From Gordius sp. MW1 (taxonomy: Eukaryota > Nematomorpha > Gordioida > Gordea > Gordiidae): DNA of 64,000 nt. Position 1 is the first letter of the stretch. Each line of letters opens with the position of its first letter. A program made the position numbers and the translations under genes. The stretch spans positions 7,896,413 to 7,960,412 of the forward strand of contig OZ038533.1 in NCBI GenBank assembly GCA_964036665.1, read 5' to 3'. The notes under the pieces were generated by a model. That model was given only the letters and a program-made list of their open reading frames with translations. It made no database searches and had not been told where the DNA came from. This document shows, one piece after another, positions 1-13,600 of this stretch.

Positions 1-1252
1 CGTTTGACCGTGTGCCGCGGGAAGTTGTAAAAGGGGCTCTATAAAAAACAGGTGTGGAAGAATGGTTGGTTACGGCTGTGATGGTTATGTATGACGAATC
101 ACAAAGGGCAGTGAGGACCTATGATGGCGATAGCGAAAGCTTTGAAGTGAAGGTTGGGCTACACCAAGGTTCCGTTTTAAGCCCTCTACTTTTCATACTC
201 GTAATGGAGGTGGTGACAAAACAACTGCGAGAAGGACTCCCATGGGAACTTTTATACGCCGATGATTTCTTAATAATGGCTGAGAGTGAGGCTGATCTTT
301 CTACAAAGATTCTAAAATGGAAAAACGGAACGGAGGAAAAGGGCTTAAAAGTTAACATGGGAAAAACAAAGGTGATGTTTGGCGGGAAAAGTATGAAGAG
401 CGCCGAGGCAACTTGCCCCTGGCCCTGTAGCGTATGTTACAAAGGAGTGGCTAGCAACTCTATACAATGCACAAAATGCCTAGGATGGGTCCACAAAAAA
501 TGTAGCGGTGTGAAAGGAAGTCTCTTATTGGCAAGTCGTACGTTTAGCTGCAAGCCGTGACAGGACCTCTACCGGATAATACCATAACCGACTTTAACAT
601 CGGTAATGGGGAGACGCTAGGAAAAGTTAACACCTTTACCTACCTCGGGGACTCTTTAAGTGCAGATGGGAATGTTGACTCGGCAGTTACAGCAAGGATA
701 CGACAAGCCTGGAAGAAGTTTAGAGAGATGGCCCCTCTTTTGACCGGAAAAGGTGTTTCACTCACTTTAAAGGGTAAAGTCTACAAGCATGTATTAGAAG
801 TTGTCTTATATATGGAAGTGAAACGTGGCCATTAATGTCAATACATAAAGTCAAATTGGAAAGCACAGAAATGCGTATGATAAGATGGATGTCAAACGCG
901 TCGCTACGGGAAAGAATAACAAGCAATAAACTCAGAGAAAGAATCGGGATCGAGCCAATCAACGAGGTCATCCGGAAAAACAGGCTAAGATGGTTTGGAC
1001 ATGTGGAGCGGAAGAATGACGACGACTGGGTGAAGAGATGTACTTCCTTGGAGGTATCTGGAAAGAAACCGCGGGAGGCCGAAATCATCATGGGCGTCTG
1101 TTCTCGTTAACGACATGGAAAAAATGGGCCTGACAAAACACGATTCTCATGATCGGATAAAATGGAGGAAATGGATTAGGGAAAAACAGGCCAACCCAGG
1201 AGATCCTGGAAAACGGTCTTAAAACGACGAAGAAGAAGAAGAAGAAGAAGAA
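1..1252 (+). mobile_element. Non-LTR (LINE) retrotransposon, 3' half, decayed
   Basis: The element is cut by the window's left edge. Frames at 54-560, 557-835 and 835-1110 together read as the C-terminal half of a LINE ORF2. The RT palm motifs QGSVLSPLLF and YADD are seen near 160-265. They are followed by a Cys/His finger (C-x2-C spacings, CSVCYKG to KKCSG, 427-510) and then by the thumb and tail, with YLGD near 640 and RWFGHVER near 985. Stops and frameshifts near 557 and 835, and again after 1110, show that it is not functional. The 3' end is a short GAA repeat (1230-1250), a tail type known in some LINE clades. RT-finger-tail ORFs of this kind are familiar from invertebrate genomes. Clade assignment is not attempted. 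It lies tail-to-tail with the TRIP12 gene. Confidence 0.88.
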
Positions 1253-1759
1253 TAATATTGACTTTATTTTGATACTAAAGTATTTCTAGGTCCTAGGAAA
1301 TTCCTAAATAATTCATTAGGGTCTTTTGATTTTTTTTGCATAAAATTTAGCCTAATAAGGAAGATAATTAAAAAAAAGCTTTTGAAATAACGCTAATAAA
1401 TCAAATCGTTTGACAAATTGTAATTTGTTAATAGGCAAGAACAATATTAAACATATATAATCATCTAAACAACCATTTATGCAATCAAATAAATCAGAGA
1501 AATCATTATATACTTCAAGAGGATAGGGATATTAATAGGATTCATACATAAATTACATGTATAATTCTTATTCAAAAGTTAAGCATTATACATATATTGT
1601 CGGGCTATTGTTTAAATCATAAATATTGAAAGGATAGTTGCTCTTCATTTTCCATTATAAAAGGGGTTGCCGCATCAGGGTATGAACATTTTGCGGCACA
1701 TGACATATGGAAAATTTGATTACAATTTAGCTTATAATGTAGTTAATTAAGATATTGAA
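1253..1759. other. AT-rich spacer between LINE tail and TRIP12 3' end
   Basis: No coding signal is visible. Part of it probably belongs to sequence downstream of the TRIP12 cleavage site. Nothing else is recognised. Confidence 0.5.
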
Positions 1760-1765
1760 TTTATT
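1760..1765 (-). promoter_or_regulatory. Candidate polyadenylation signal of TRIP12
   Basis: On the minus strand this reads AATAAA, about 110 nt downstream of the TRIP12 stop codon (1878-1876). Canonical hexamers are frequent by chance in AT-rich DNA, so this is only the nearest good candidate. Confidence 0.4.
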
Positions 1766-1875
1766 TTATAGTTATTACCATGTCCGAAAGGGAAAGTGCT
1801 TAAATGTAAAGTTGTTAGTATTATAATTAACTTAAAAAATTTGATTTAAATAACTAGGTGTAAGTAGAGATGAAT

Positions 1876-4614
1876 TCATGAAAGATGGAAACAATGCAGG
1901 CCTTCAGCTATTGCAGTTTTGAGTTTAGATTTCATAATGTCAATGTTGGAATATTCTGGTAATTTAAGGTAATTGACGCAAGTCATGACGGAAGGAAGGT
2001 AATTATCAGGGTTGGCATCAGGGTCAATCGATTTACGCACAATCGTGATCGGAGGATTGAGATTTTTAAGGCCTAGGTAATAAAAATCAAATCAACTATT
2101 AAAATCGCTTTTAAGACAAAATAAAATTAGAATAGCGATTTTAAAAAAGTAAGATTATAATATCAACCAATGGCTTATTAATGGCGGGAAAGGTTAAAGT
2201 TTACATTATATTAAATCTTATAAAATCATTATAGTATAAATCATTATTAGAGAAGGAGTTGACCTCCGATAGGCAATCGAGGGGATCCAGTCAAAAACTG
2301 AGCAAAATTTCTCCGTTCTTCTTGTTCAAATGAGGCAAGAGTGCGAGCAAAATCGTATATAACACGACTTTCGCTGGTATAGCCGTGATCAGGTTTGATG
2401 CTAGACAATATATAAGATTCTTCCCAAAAGGTATCTTGATCTCCACACAAAAGCCGATCAAGCTAATCATTAAATATACGCATTAATATTTATCATCACA
2501 AATTATCGTTTATTTAAAATAACATAATCATATAACAACAACACTATGACACAATTTTACTTCATCGGGATAAAAACAAGACAACTTTGACAGAGGAAAT
2601 ATCGATTCAAATCCTTGCTTGAACGCCTGAACTTGACGACTTATACTATGCTCGATGGCGTGGCGAAGTATTAGCTAAAATCATAGAAACATTATTAATT
2701 CAATAAAAGTTATATGTTAATGATTAGTTAATTTTTATGATATATGTTTGTATTTGTAGTAGGTAAAAAGGTTTGTACATTTAGATATTGTGCGAAATTA
2801 TCCGAGCTAACAACGAGTGATTTTCCATTTTGAACTAGTTCATAATTAACATCACCAGGCAGGGTAAAATCGAGGCACAAGTCTGACACCATTTCGTCCA
2901 ACGCCTCGATACTTTCTAGCGCAGGAGATGGCTAGATTTCGAAGAGAAAACATGTCGTAATTATCATAACCCCTTTTAATTAAACAATTGTTAATTTAAA
3001 AGTGTTAACAATGTAAATAAAGGATGTCAAATTATAAAGGTAATATAGTTATATATAAATAAAGGAAATAGATTGAATATTTGCACAAAACAAAGATTAG
3101 AGAAAATATATAGGAGCTCAAACATCATTTTCGGCCGGAAGAGTTTGCTGAGATATTTTGGCTGACAGGCTTAAAAGATGAGCATAGGATGAAGCGACAT
3201 CGCTGTCGATCCATCTAAGATCCGACGGCGCGAGTGGTATGGCATGATTGTCCGGTTTATACATTATGTTTCGAATAAATATTGAGGAAAAAGAGAGATC
3301 CACCTAAAAATAGGGCAATTATGTCATATATAAAAATGCGTTTCAGAAACAAACTTTAATAAATTAGAATGGAGTATTTATTAATTACAATAGGATCATA
3401 TTTTCATATATAAAATCAAACTATTGATCCATTATTATCCTCCATAGCGTCTTTATATATATATATATTTCATTAAGTGCCCGTTTAACTTATATAAGGC
3501 TATGATAACCACAAAGCATTTTCACAATTATTTGACAAAGATTAACATGGTTAAAAAGACACGTGGCAATAGACGATTTAAAAGTCTAAACATTTTACCA
3601 TTTTAGAATCAATCAACGCTTTGGCCACAAACTTCCCCAAAAATTCAAACTTCATAATAACTTCTTTAAGCTTGCCCGCGTTTGAATTGCATGAAGGATG
3701 ATAGGGATGAGGGTAAAGTGAGGTATCTTTCACGGTTTCAAAAGCATCCGCATCAAGCGAGGGCTCATCTGAACCTTGCAGAAAAAAAGTATAAAAGTTT
3801 GCATATATACAAAAAGTGTAAATGTTGGGTGAGTTAATATTTTAAATAATGTATTTTTGCAATCTTAAATGGATTAAATAGATGGATTATAATTTTATGG
3901 CTGGAAAACGCTTTGTACATATTGAAACAGATTGTATAAGCAAAACAAAAATATATAGGGAGGAGGGCCAGTGGTCAGATTTGCTAAGTTTTCTGCCCGA
4001 ACCCTTTTAAGTGTCCCCCCCCCACCAAGATCAAATTACTAGAGTTGTCCGAACTGCGCGGCCCGAAATGATGGTTTCATCAATTTTTACCAGTAGTTTT
4101 GTTATATTCTTGTAAAAATTTAAGATTAAATTGTCGCTTTTTTTGGATAAGAATTACGTAATAAATATTATGCAATCAAAAAAGTGACAAAATAATGCAC
4201 TATATAAAAAAATCTTATTGAGCCCAAATCTTGTTAGGGGGCCGCCGGAAAGTTTAATTTTACAACAGTTGCCCGGCCCAGTCGACCGGGTTTTTCTAGT
4301 CTCTGACTGGGGGAATCAAAATAAACCAAAAAATGGATTATTTGATGATTTTAAAACTAATGAGTCTTGAATAAACAATTCTTACCGGAAGGGTTATTAT
4401 TGACGATTGGATTGCTATTTCGCCAAAGATTTGAACAGGAGGTAATGAAATCGCGCGACACTAAGGAGTAAAATTCAAGGGTAGGTCCGAGTCCAGTTCC
4501 AACTTCACCCTCATACTCGACTTCAAGTTGTGAAGTTTTTAATTCAGCGTCCGTCATGCGAACAAAATAACGTTCGGCTTGTTTCAAGATTTGAGTCGAA
4601 CGGGATAGTGTTAT
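1876..4614 (-). CDS. TRIP12: TRIP12 exons 31-37: catalytic HECT domain
   Basis: This block encodes about residues 2089-2503. The N-lobe signature [20 protein letters not shown] is in exon 31 and [17 protein letters not shown] in exon 32. The hinge region and [18 protein letters not shown] are in exon 35, and [10 protein letters not shown] to [10 protein letters not shown] in exon 36. The C-lobe contains [16 protein letters not shown], with the acceptor Cys at codon 1978-1980. That Cys lies 33 residues from the C-terminus, the same distance as in human TRIP12. The protein ends CFHLS, close to the family's FHLS terminus. All key catalytic features are intact, so the enzyme should be active. Confidence 0.96.
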
Positions 4615-7600
4615 CTTTATTTTATAGACATTAACGTTTAAATTCGAATAAAAGTTAATAATATTGGTGCATGCGAAATAATTTGAACTAATGTTCAAAA
4701 AATATTTCTTTTATGTTCAAATCGAAATCCCACACAGTACTATAAAGTCACGCCAACTATTTTTAAGCAAAAATATTAATTTGCACTACTATGTGTAATC
4801 GTCGTTCGAAACAAAACGATGATCTAATAACTTTATTATATACTAAATAACATTATATTTTATGAGATGTCATATAACATAATATTTAATGGGAGGTCAT
4901 AAAATTGCAAAGCAACATTGAATCATATAGTCAATAATTTTCAATCCGTTTATATAAATTTCATTGTATAAATTCGGTGGATTTGGATTGATAGCGTAGG
5001 TAGAGGGAAATGGAACGCACTATTTTACCCAAAATTCATAAACCTTCAATTCCATTAAGACCAATAGTATCTTCATATAATTCCTACAACTTTAATGTTA
5101 GTCAGTACCTAATATCAACTTTACAACCATATGTTGATTCACCCTTAATTCTTAAAAACTCTTTAGATTTGATTAATCGCTTGAAAAGCTTCCCTTTACC
5201 AGATTCATTTTCACTTGTAAGTTTTGACATCCAATCACTATTTACAAACATTCCTCTAGAAGACCATGCCATAAATTATTGCTTGAAACTTTATGACAAA
5301 ATTCAACAACCCCCCTTTACCAAAACTATCTTTAAAGATTTATTAAATTTTTGCACAACAAATAACTTTCAGTTAAATAACATTAATTATGATCAAATTG
5401 ATGGTACTGCAATGGGTAATCCCCTTGCTCCAATTATTTCAAACATATTCCTTAACGAACTAGAATCCTACATACAAACTTCCAGTTTATTCCCCCCTTT
5501 TTATGCCAGATACGTTGATGATATTTTATGTATTTGGCCTCATAACCTAACCACTGACTTAAACAACTTCTTAAATGTGTTGAATTCATTTCATAAAAAG
5601 ATAATCTTTACAGTGGAAATAGAAACCAACAAACAGTTACCATTTTTAAATGTAACCCTCCACAACCTAAATGACAAAATTATCACAACAGTTTATCGTA
5701 AACCAACTGACTCTTCTAAATTTATACCATGGCACAGCCACTCCCCCTCATCTTTTAAAATCAACACTTTTAGGATGATGGTTAAAAGAGCTATAACTCA
5801 TTGCTCTCTAGAATCTGATAGAGACATTGAAATGGATAATATAACACAAAGATTTTTAGAGCTAAATTATCCCCTTGATTTGCTCACAAACATTAAAAAT
5901 AAATTTTTAACATTCCCTAAAATGTCAACTAATGTAGACTCCACTCCTAATACAGATCATTATTTCTCTATTCCCTTTCACACTAATCTTAGTAATAATT
6001 TCCTAAAAGAAATCAAAAAGATTTTACATGTTCACAAAATAGACAATTTCAAGTTTTCTCAGAAAACCACATCCAACCTATTCTCATTAATTAAGCCCAT
6101 TAATAACATTACAGATAAAAATCTTGTTTCTAATTTAATTTATAAAATCTCCTGCGCCGATTGCGACCAATTTTACGTTGGAGAAACTAAAAGAACCTTA
6201 GCACAAAGAATCCAAGAACACAAGGCCCCGTTAACAAGATGCGCAACACACTCCGCCGTGGCCGAACACTCGCTAACCAATCAACATAGCATTGATTGGG
6301 ACAACCCGACCGTTCTTTACAAAGCACGATTCAACCAAGAAAGGAAATTCGTAGAAAGCGTCCTGATCGATCGCCTCAAGCCGAAAATCAACGACCAACC
6401 CGGCCAATTTCGAAGCTACAAGCACACCCATCCTCACCTACCTTTATAATATCATAACATACTCTAATTTTAATTAATGTATTCTCCTGTGTCGATTACT
6501 ATCAATTTTTAGACTTGGAGAGACAACAACAACAAAAAAGAACACTGACACAAAGCTCCAAAAATGCGCGACCTACTCCGCCTTACCCTAAGCCTAACTA
6601 TCGTTAAAGATTCAACATGGCAGATTGGATAACCCGACTGCCATTCACATAGCGCGATACAACAAAGGAATTTCGTAGAAAGCGTTTTAATCGACCGCGT
6701 CAAGCCCAAAAAACAAACAAACAAAATCAACGACCATCCAATTTCATTACCACAAGCCCATACATCCACACATATTTTTATATTAATCACTATGTCTACC
6801 TACCCGTTCAATACTCAAAACTATAATTTGTTAAGCACAGTTATTATATTTATATATTAAATAACTCTGCTCCCCCCTTTTCTCTTATTATTTAGCTATT
6901 TACTTTTTTCGCACCATTTTCCTATCTCCATATGTATCTACTCTATTCTTATAAAAAACATCCATCCCTACAATCGCTATTGTTAATTTCTCGCTATAAC
7001 CAGTTTTTGTAATTTTTTATTTTTTTTGTATCTATATCATCGTTGTTATAATCACTTTACTTCATTTTTATTTTTTGAGACTTTATCTTCTCCTTTTTTT
7101 TCCTGAAGATGGACCATAAGTGTCCGAAATATTGCGTTCCATTTCCCTCTCCTACGCTATCAATCCAAATCCACCGTATTTATACAATGAAACATTGAAT
7201 CAATATGAATTGAGATTGTGCTAACTTTAACACACTCTCGATCCATGCCGGCTCATTAAATTTATATAGTCATCATAGTCATATACTTCTTAGTTCAACT
7301 ATTGATTAATTAGTAAAAATCTTTAAATAATTATGCAGGTTTTCATGTCAATGGAATTTAAATCGCACTTAATAAGTTGCCAACTTACTTTGCGTCGTGT
7401 AGGTTCCATCATGGCCGCAATCTGCTCGGGTTGTACCCGGCGCTGTTCGATGATGTCCAAGAGTGTGGCTTCCAAAGATTTTTGCCCCAAAGGTTCACTC
7501 ATGTGGTGATTGTGATGACTATATGTATCAAACGTCGATAGGGCTGCCGCTCTTTCCGGATCTATTTCGGCAAGCTTTTGTAACGCCCGCGCTCGATCAA

Positions 7601-10600
7601 AACTCGTCAGGTAAAAGAGAAGTCTTCGCGTTTCGAAAGGAAACAAAAATGGGCTGCGAACAAATAAAAATGTTAGAAGACATTAAACACTTGCATATGT
7701 TTGCTGTTCAAATGCTAATAAAGGCCTAAAGCATTTAAATAATTTTGAATTAACAATAGGAAAAAAATCTGGGGTACTTTTTAATTAATTAAAGTTGAAA
7801 AAAAAATTTACAAAAGCGACATGGGTTTAAAAGACTAATCACAAAATCTTTTAAGATTGCTTAGAACGTGATAATTTTAGACTAGTACATAATTCCATAT
7901 GATCCCGTTAACTTACAGACAATATACCAGGTAATATAATAAAACTAGAGTAGTTATTATGTTACTTAAATATAAATATTGAATGAACAACTCCAAACTT
8001 AAAAATACTAAGAAAAAGATTTTACACATATTTAAGCCGAACTTTAGATACAGCAAATTGCAAACAAGCATGCAAAACATCCGATCACGCATTTTTATTG
8101 CATTCTATACCATGTATAAGCTAGATCGGTAATCCAAGTAGGAAGCGTGGATGGATTCACTGCAGTGGACATGGATTGCAAATGACGATTGACTTTAGCC
8201 GTCAATTTACGACTTACGAATTCGGTCTCGGGTATAAGCGGTTTGTAGTAAATGGCCTGCAAATATATTTAAAGATAATTTTTAAAATTCAATTTTGGAG
8301 GTATATTAGAACATTTTATAAGCGGATAATTTCTTAAAATATTTAGATAAGATGATTGCATTGTAAACCGGATATGGTAATTAAGAAGATTATTGAAATA
8401 TACTAGAATCCAGCCTTATCCCTAAGTTTCTCCCCAATATTTATAATATTTTATTAAAATCTATCAAATGAGCCAAAATAATAATTGACTGCCTCTGCTT
8501 TTTTCCATAACTTATTTAAATGTAACCGAACAAGAAAAAATCTACAGATATTCAAGATAAAAGCTTTTACATTATAAACTTGTCCCCAGGACTTGTTTAG
8601 TGCATGCAAGATCCGCAATAATCTTATTATCGCCATTGAGGAGTCGTTATTTGAGGTCAAGGGTGCAGAATCCTTAAAGCTGCTTGAGTCATCCTTAGAG
8701 GCAAATATATAGGCGTCTTGACTTATAACCGCATGCAAAGGATGCTTATGAACTTTTGAATCAGCCGTGCCATCACCTTAATATATAGGAAATTTATTTT
8801 TTTACACATAGTAAGTAAATGTTAAATAACATAAGATCTTGTTAGACCTAAACCTAGCATAATTTATTATTTCAACAGCGCACGTAACGTTTTAAAGGCA
8901 ATCATACGCACATTTTTTCATTTAAATATTATGTATAAATCAACTTAAACTTTTATTGGACAGAATAGATTCAACATCGTTTTGCAATATAATAAATCTT
9001 TAAAAAAATAATTAGTCATAAAAGGGAAAAGTCCAGGGAAGTTTTGGGATAAATTTGTTGTTCCAAAGCAGCAAAAAAAGATAAAAAATCGTAAAGAAAA
9101 ATTTCCAACGCCTTTTCAATTTACCCTTTTAAAATACTCTTTATTTTATGATTGACTTTAATGCATTGAATAGAAGTTGAAAACGTGTGCTATTCAAAAA
9201 GTATTCGTTCTAAGGTGGACTCCACCCACAAAAGGACTTTTGTAGAACTCAAATACATTTTAATTTTTGGTAAGAATCTGCGTATAAAAACCGTCGCTCA
9301 AAATTTTCTGTAAGCATAGCTTTTAAAAGACCCTCTGCACAAAATATTAACCATTCTTTAAAAAAAATTACGTTGTATATAATTAGATATTAAACAAATA
9401 AACAATGCTCATATAAAATAAATATGCTTTTTACATAAATTAGTTTTGTCCTCTTCCTGAGAAGCATATTTGTTAGAGCAAGTCTGAAACTGGTAACGAA
9501 TCACGATATCATTCGGGTTTAGCGATGGATGTTCTAAATCAGGTTCATTAAAGAAACAAAAATCATACATAATTAAATATGGAAAGGCCTTAAACATAAC
9601 AAATATTAGTATTAAAATAAAAAAAACCATTGTATAAATAAAAAGATAATATTGGTAGTCCCTCTTTAAAATATAGCAAATTCAAATGTTATAGAAAACG
9701 CTACTTGAGTGAAAGATTCTTACAAACAATAACATAAGCTTTAATCGGATCCCTCACTCAGTAGGAAGACATAAATAATGTATGATTTACTTTTAGGGCG
9801 GTAATACTTTTCCCGCGTTTTAGTGTCCTTCGTAGCAGCAGTTGAGTGATCGTATCCTTTGGCATTTGGGGCTAAAAAGGTTTTGTTTCCATGGTTCCTA
9901 TCCTTTACCTCTTTGTTCCGTTTTGAAATACGACCTTGGTTCGACTTTAAATTCCACATGTCAGCCATCTCTTTTTCGTAGATCAGTTCCCTCGGATCGA
10001 AAACGTAATTCGAAGCCTTTTTCGTCGTCACCTTGCGATGCAAAATCTCCAAAACATCCGATTTACAAACGGGTGGTGCCATTGTGACTTCTATATAATA
10101 ATTGACATTATATTCGCAAATTTAAATTATTCAGAAAACTCGGCCTTATTAACATATAATATTGATAATGCCTTCATGGGCGTAGCCAAGGGGGGGGGGA
10201 GGCAAGGAGGGACGGCTGCCCCCTCTATACCCAAAAATTTGTTGAAATTTATTAAAATTATGGCCAAAATTTCAAAAAAATGATCATTTTGCTCCTCCCT
10301 AATACTAATGCTGGCGACGCTCATGAATGCATTGGATTAAACAAATCGTAAGTATAGGGGCGACAATTGACCTTTGGCAACGTCGCTGGTCTCGTTGCTG
10401 CTTATGAGACTATCAACAATTTCTACGATTTGCATGGAGTCATGCATGTCGGGAGGTACGACGGCTTGTTTCCCTTTGTAAAATATTTCAAACCGGATTG
10501 AACCCCTTTCTCGATCTTTAGAGAAGGGTTTTTCATTGTCAACCTTCTTATTGGGTGTTGTCGATTTGAGTCTACCAAGTCCGCTTTTATGGGTAGCAGC

Positions 10601-13600
10601 CCCTTTGTCCGTCCCATTATGAAAGAGGGTAGAAAATAAGTTTGAGGGTTTGGGGAGCATGGGCTTGGTAACATTCGGTGAAGCATCAACAGATTTTTTC
10701 TTATCCCGCGAGTTGTTGCTGAGGTACGTATTGAGCAAGGGGTAAGAACATGCGCTAGATTGTCGAGACCGCAATTCGTACGAGGGTCGTGAGTGTTTGA
10801 GGTCACCGGTGTAAAGAGTATCGCAATCATTCTATCAAAAACAGGTTTTAACTAGTACATTTCGCGAATGCAAGAATTAGAAAGTAGATTGAATAATGAC
10901 AAAAAAATTTACGGTAGGGTCATTTTCCAACATGTTTTTAATATATCCTAAAGTGGCGTCGTAGGCTAAGTTCATTCGTATTCCATTAGTAAGATCATCA
11001 GACGGCTGCAAACGTATCTATTTGAATGCATATGCGGAAAAAGTGTAAGAATGCAGTTCTAAATTATCATTGGTCATCAAAACAAATCAAAAAAATGTTA
11101 ACAGATGTTTACAGAGTTCTTTATTCCAAACTATGTTTTTCGTTTTTGCATATACGTCAAGTTTTTAAGACTTTCCATTAAAAGTTGCAAAAACAAGGGT
11201 TTTTGTCCCCTTTTAAGAGTTGTAGACTGCAAAAACAAATCTCCTCTCCACCTCCGCACAAAATTTACTTTCCCACCTCTCCCTTTTCTCTCTCTCATTG
11301 CAATTGCATAAGGCTATGCTTAAATTGCAAAAAATTTAACCATTATTATAGGCTTAGGCAGAGAGAAAAATGAAATTTAATTAATTAAAATTAATTTTCC
11401 CCCCTTCCAGTGTATTTATGACTATAATAGCCAATGGATTAGGGAAGGGAAGCAGACTAAATATCTAGCGCGATTCTGCAATAGGAGTAGGCTAATTTTC
11501 AAAAAAAAACAAAAACTATTAAACAAGAGCAAACATTATCTATGTTTTAACCCTAAGTTGGCTTTATGACTTTGATGCTTTATTTTTAGTTTAAAAAATT
11601 GGCTTTCGCAGTATATACGTCTTCAAAAGCTTATTACAACTTTGTATCCAATTATTTAACAAACTTGACGAATAGGGCGAAAATGAAAAAAATATTTACC
11701 AAAAACATTATCAGAATTTGTTAATTGTTTCATAGAAGATATTATATAATAAGCTTTTGCCCCATTTTTAAACAATTAAGCAGAATTTGTGGATAATATC
11801 AAAAGAGGGATTTATAAATACTAAATTCCATTTTAGATAAAAAAAAAAGCACAAATCATTTTCTTATCATCAATTGTTTATATGTTCTACTAACAAATTT
11901 TCAAAAAAAAAGAGTAATTTTAACAAAAATAACTAGAACAGTTACCTACAAGAGAGCCCTATCATCAATTTACACCATAAAAATTTTGCCACATTATTTA
12001 TGTCTTATAGGTGAGCTACCCCAAGCGACTTAATTAGGCCTACCGCGGTGTCATGGCCAATTGTGGAGCAGTGCTTGTTGTAGTGTAGCACACTTTTGCT
12101 CGCGCCACCATCCCTTTGGAGATAATAGGTCGTTTCCATCTCTTTTTTACGTTGACTCGCTACGCCGCTCTTTGCATACTTAAAATTAGGGTCAGGGAGG
12201 TTTGTGAAATCATTGGAGTAGGAGGAAGGACGAATGATGTATTTAATCATATCAGTCACGTCTCGGGGAATGTTGCGGGACCTGGCTTTGGCGTCGTTGA
12301 ACTAGTAGTATACATACATATATATATGTGTGTTTAAAGTTGCAGTGTTGTGGTCATTAAACTCCGTCATCACAAAAATTAGCATGCACTTTGATGTAAA
12401 AAGCGCCTGATAAATTGGGGTTTATTACTAATAAGCGCCTACCTTATAAGTTAGTGGTTATAAAAAATTATATTGCTTGTAATCAATATATATTAGTTAT
12501 TAAAACTCCTACAATAAAGATGAATAATTTTGTAGACTTTGTAAAAATAAATTTATAATTTTTTAATAAAAAAAATTATATTGGCTACATCTTGTTTTAG
12601 CATATTTAAGAAATATTAATTGCAAAAGCAAAAATTGACTAACCTGTTCAAGTTGACCCAGGCACACAAGGAGCTTGGAAATCAAGGTTCCAAAGACTGA
12701 TTCTTTGCCAAAACTCTCAGGAAACAATGTGTCCGTTGCATGTATGGCGTGAGAATAATTAGGTGGCTACACAAGTGTTGAATATTCATTATGCTTACGA
12801 TAGGACATATACTAAACTTTAATATAATTTTTATGTTAAAATCAGAGTGTAGGATTTTTAACGTCATTAAAAAAGGCGGAATAAAATTGCTAATGGCTAA
12901 AATATTCAGGGCAATATTACTAGTGTATTAAAAGTCTAATGCTATTATAAGACTTACAGGACAATTAGCAAAGGCGTGGGTAAAAGCTTTGAGTCTCAGG
13001 TCGTTTTCAATTATTATATCGCCTTCGTCCAAGTAGTTCAAGCTATTAGAGCCGATTAAAAAATTCAACAAAGCGGTTGGCATGGAGCTCTGGATAATTT
13101 CAAAGGGAGATGCATCTTTTCCCTCGTTCATAGAAGTAGTAGAGTCTTGAGAAAGGTTGTTTGCGCTCGTTGGAGTCGATGCCCTCAAAAAATCGGCTAA
13201 ATTGATAAGAATGGGCAGGGCACGTGCACTCATTTCAAAGGCGGGTTTGATTTGCGAGACTGCGGCTAAATCCTTGACCAGCTCAATAATTTGACTCAAA
13301 AAATCTGCTTCTCGCTCCACCCCATCACCCTTTTAAGATGAAAATAGAAACGTGTAAAAGTATTATTTTGAATTTCACGATTCCTCCTTAACGCCTAGTC
13401 TTTATCGAAAGGTTAATAACTCGGGCCTTCGGCCCTCGTGGGAAGGGGAAGAAGGGAAGGGGAGTAGGGGAAGGGAAGGGGGGACGACTCATCTATACTC
13501 CGTATAAACGTAGCATATTTGCTATGCAATTTATGGGCGAGAAAGGTAGGAAGGGGCGAGAATGCCTATAGGGGGGTATTAAATGCAAAATAATTAGTTA

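Larger units (their letters stand above)
4926..7190 (+). mobile_element. Penelope-like retroelement inserted in a TRIP12 intron
   Basis: A 2.27-kb insertion lies opposite to TRIP12 in the intron between exons 30 and 31. It is flanked by an exact 12-bp direct repeat AACATTGAATCA (4914-4925 and 7191-7202), read here as the target-site duplication. It carries an RT plus GIY-YIG endonuclease ORF, a terminal inverted repeat of about 57 bp (4961-5018 against 7134-7190), a hammerhead-like motif near the 3' end, and a decayed second endonuclease segment. The RT lacks its N-terminal part, so this is a 5'-truncated or rearranged copy. The nearly open frame indicates a fairly young insertion. Confidence 0.9.

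Noticed and set aside
6509-6790. 93-codon frame on the minus strand after the Penelope-like ORF
   Set aside because: It is antisense to the decayed endonuclease duplicate and has no motif of its own.
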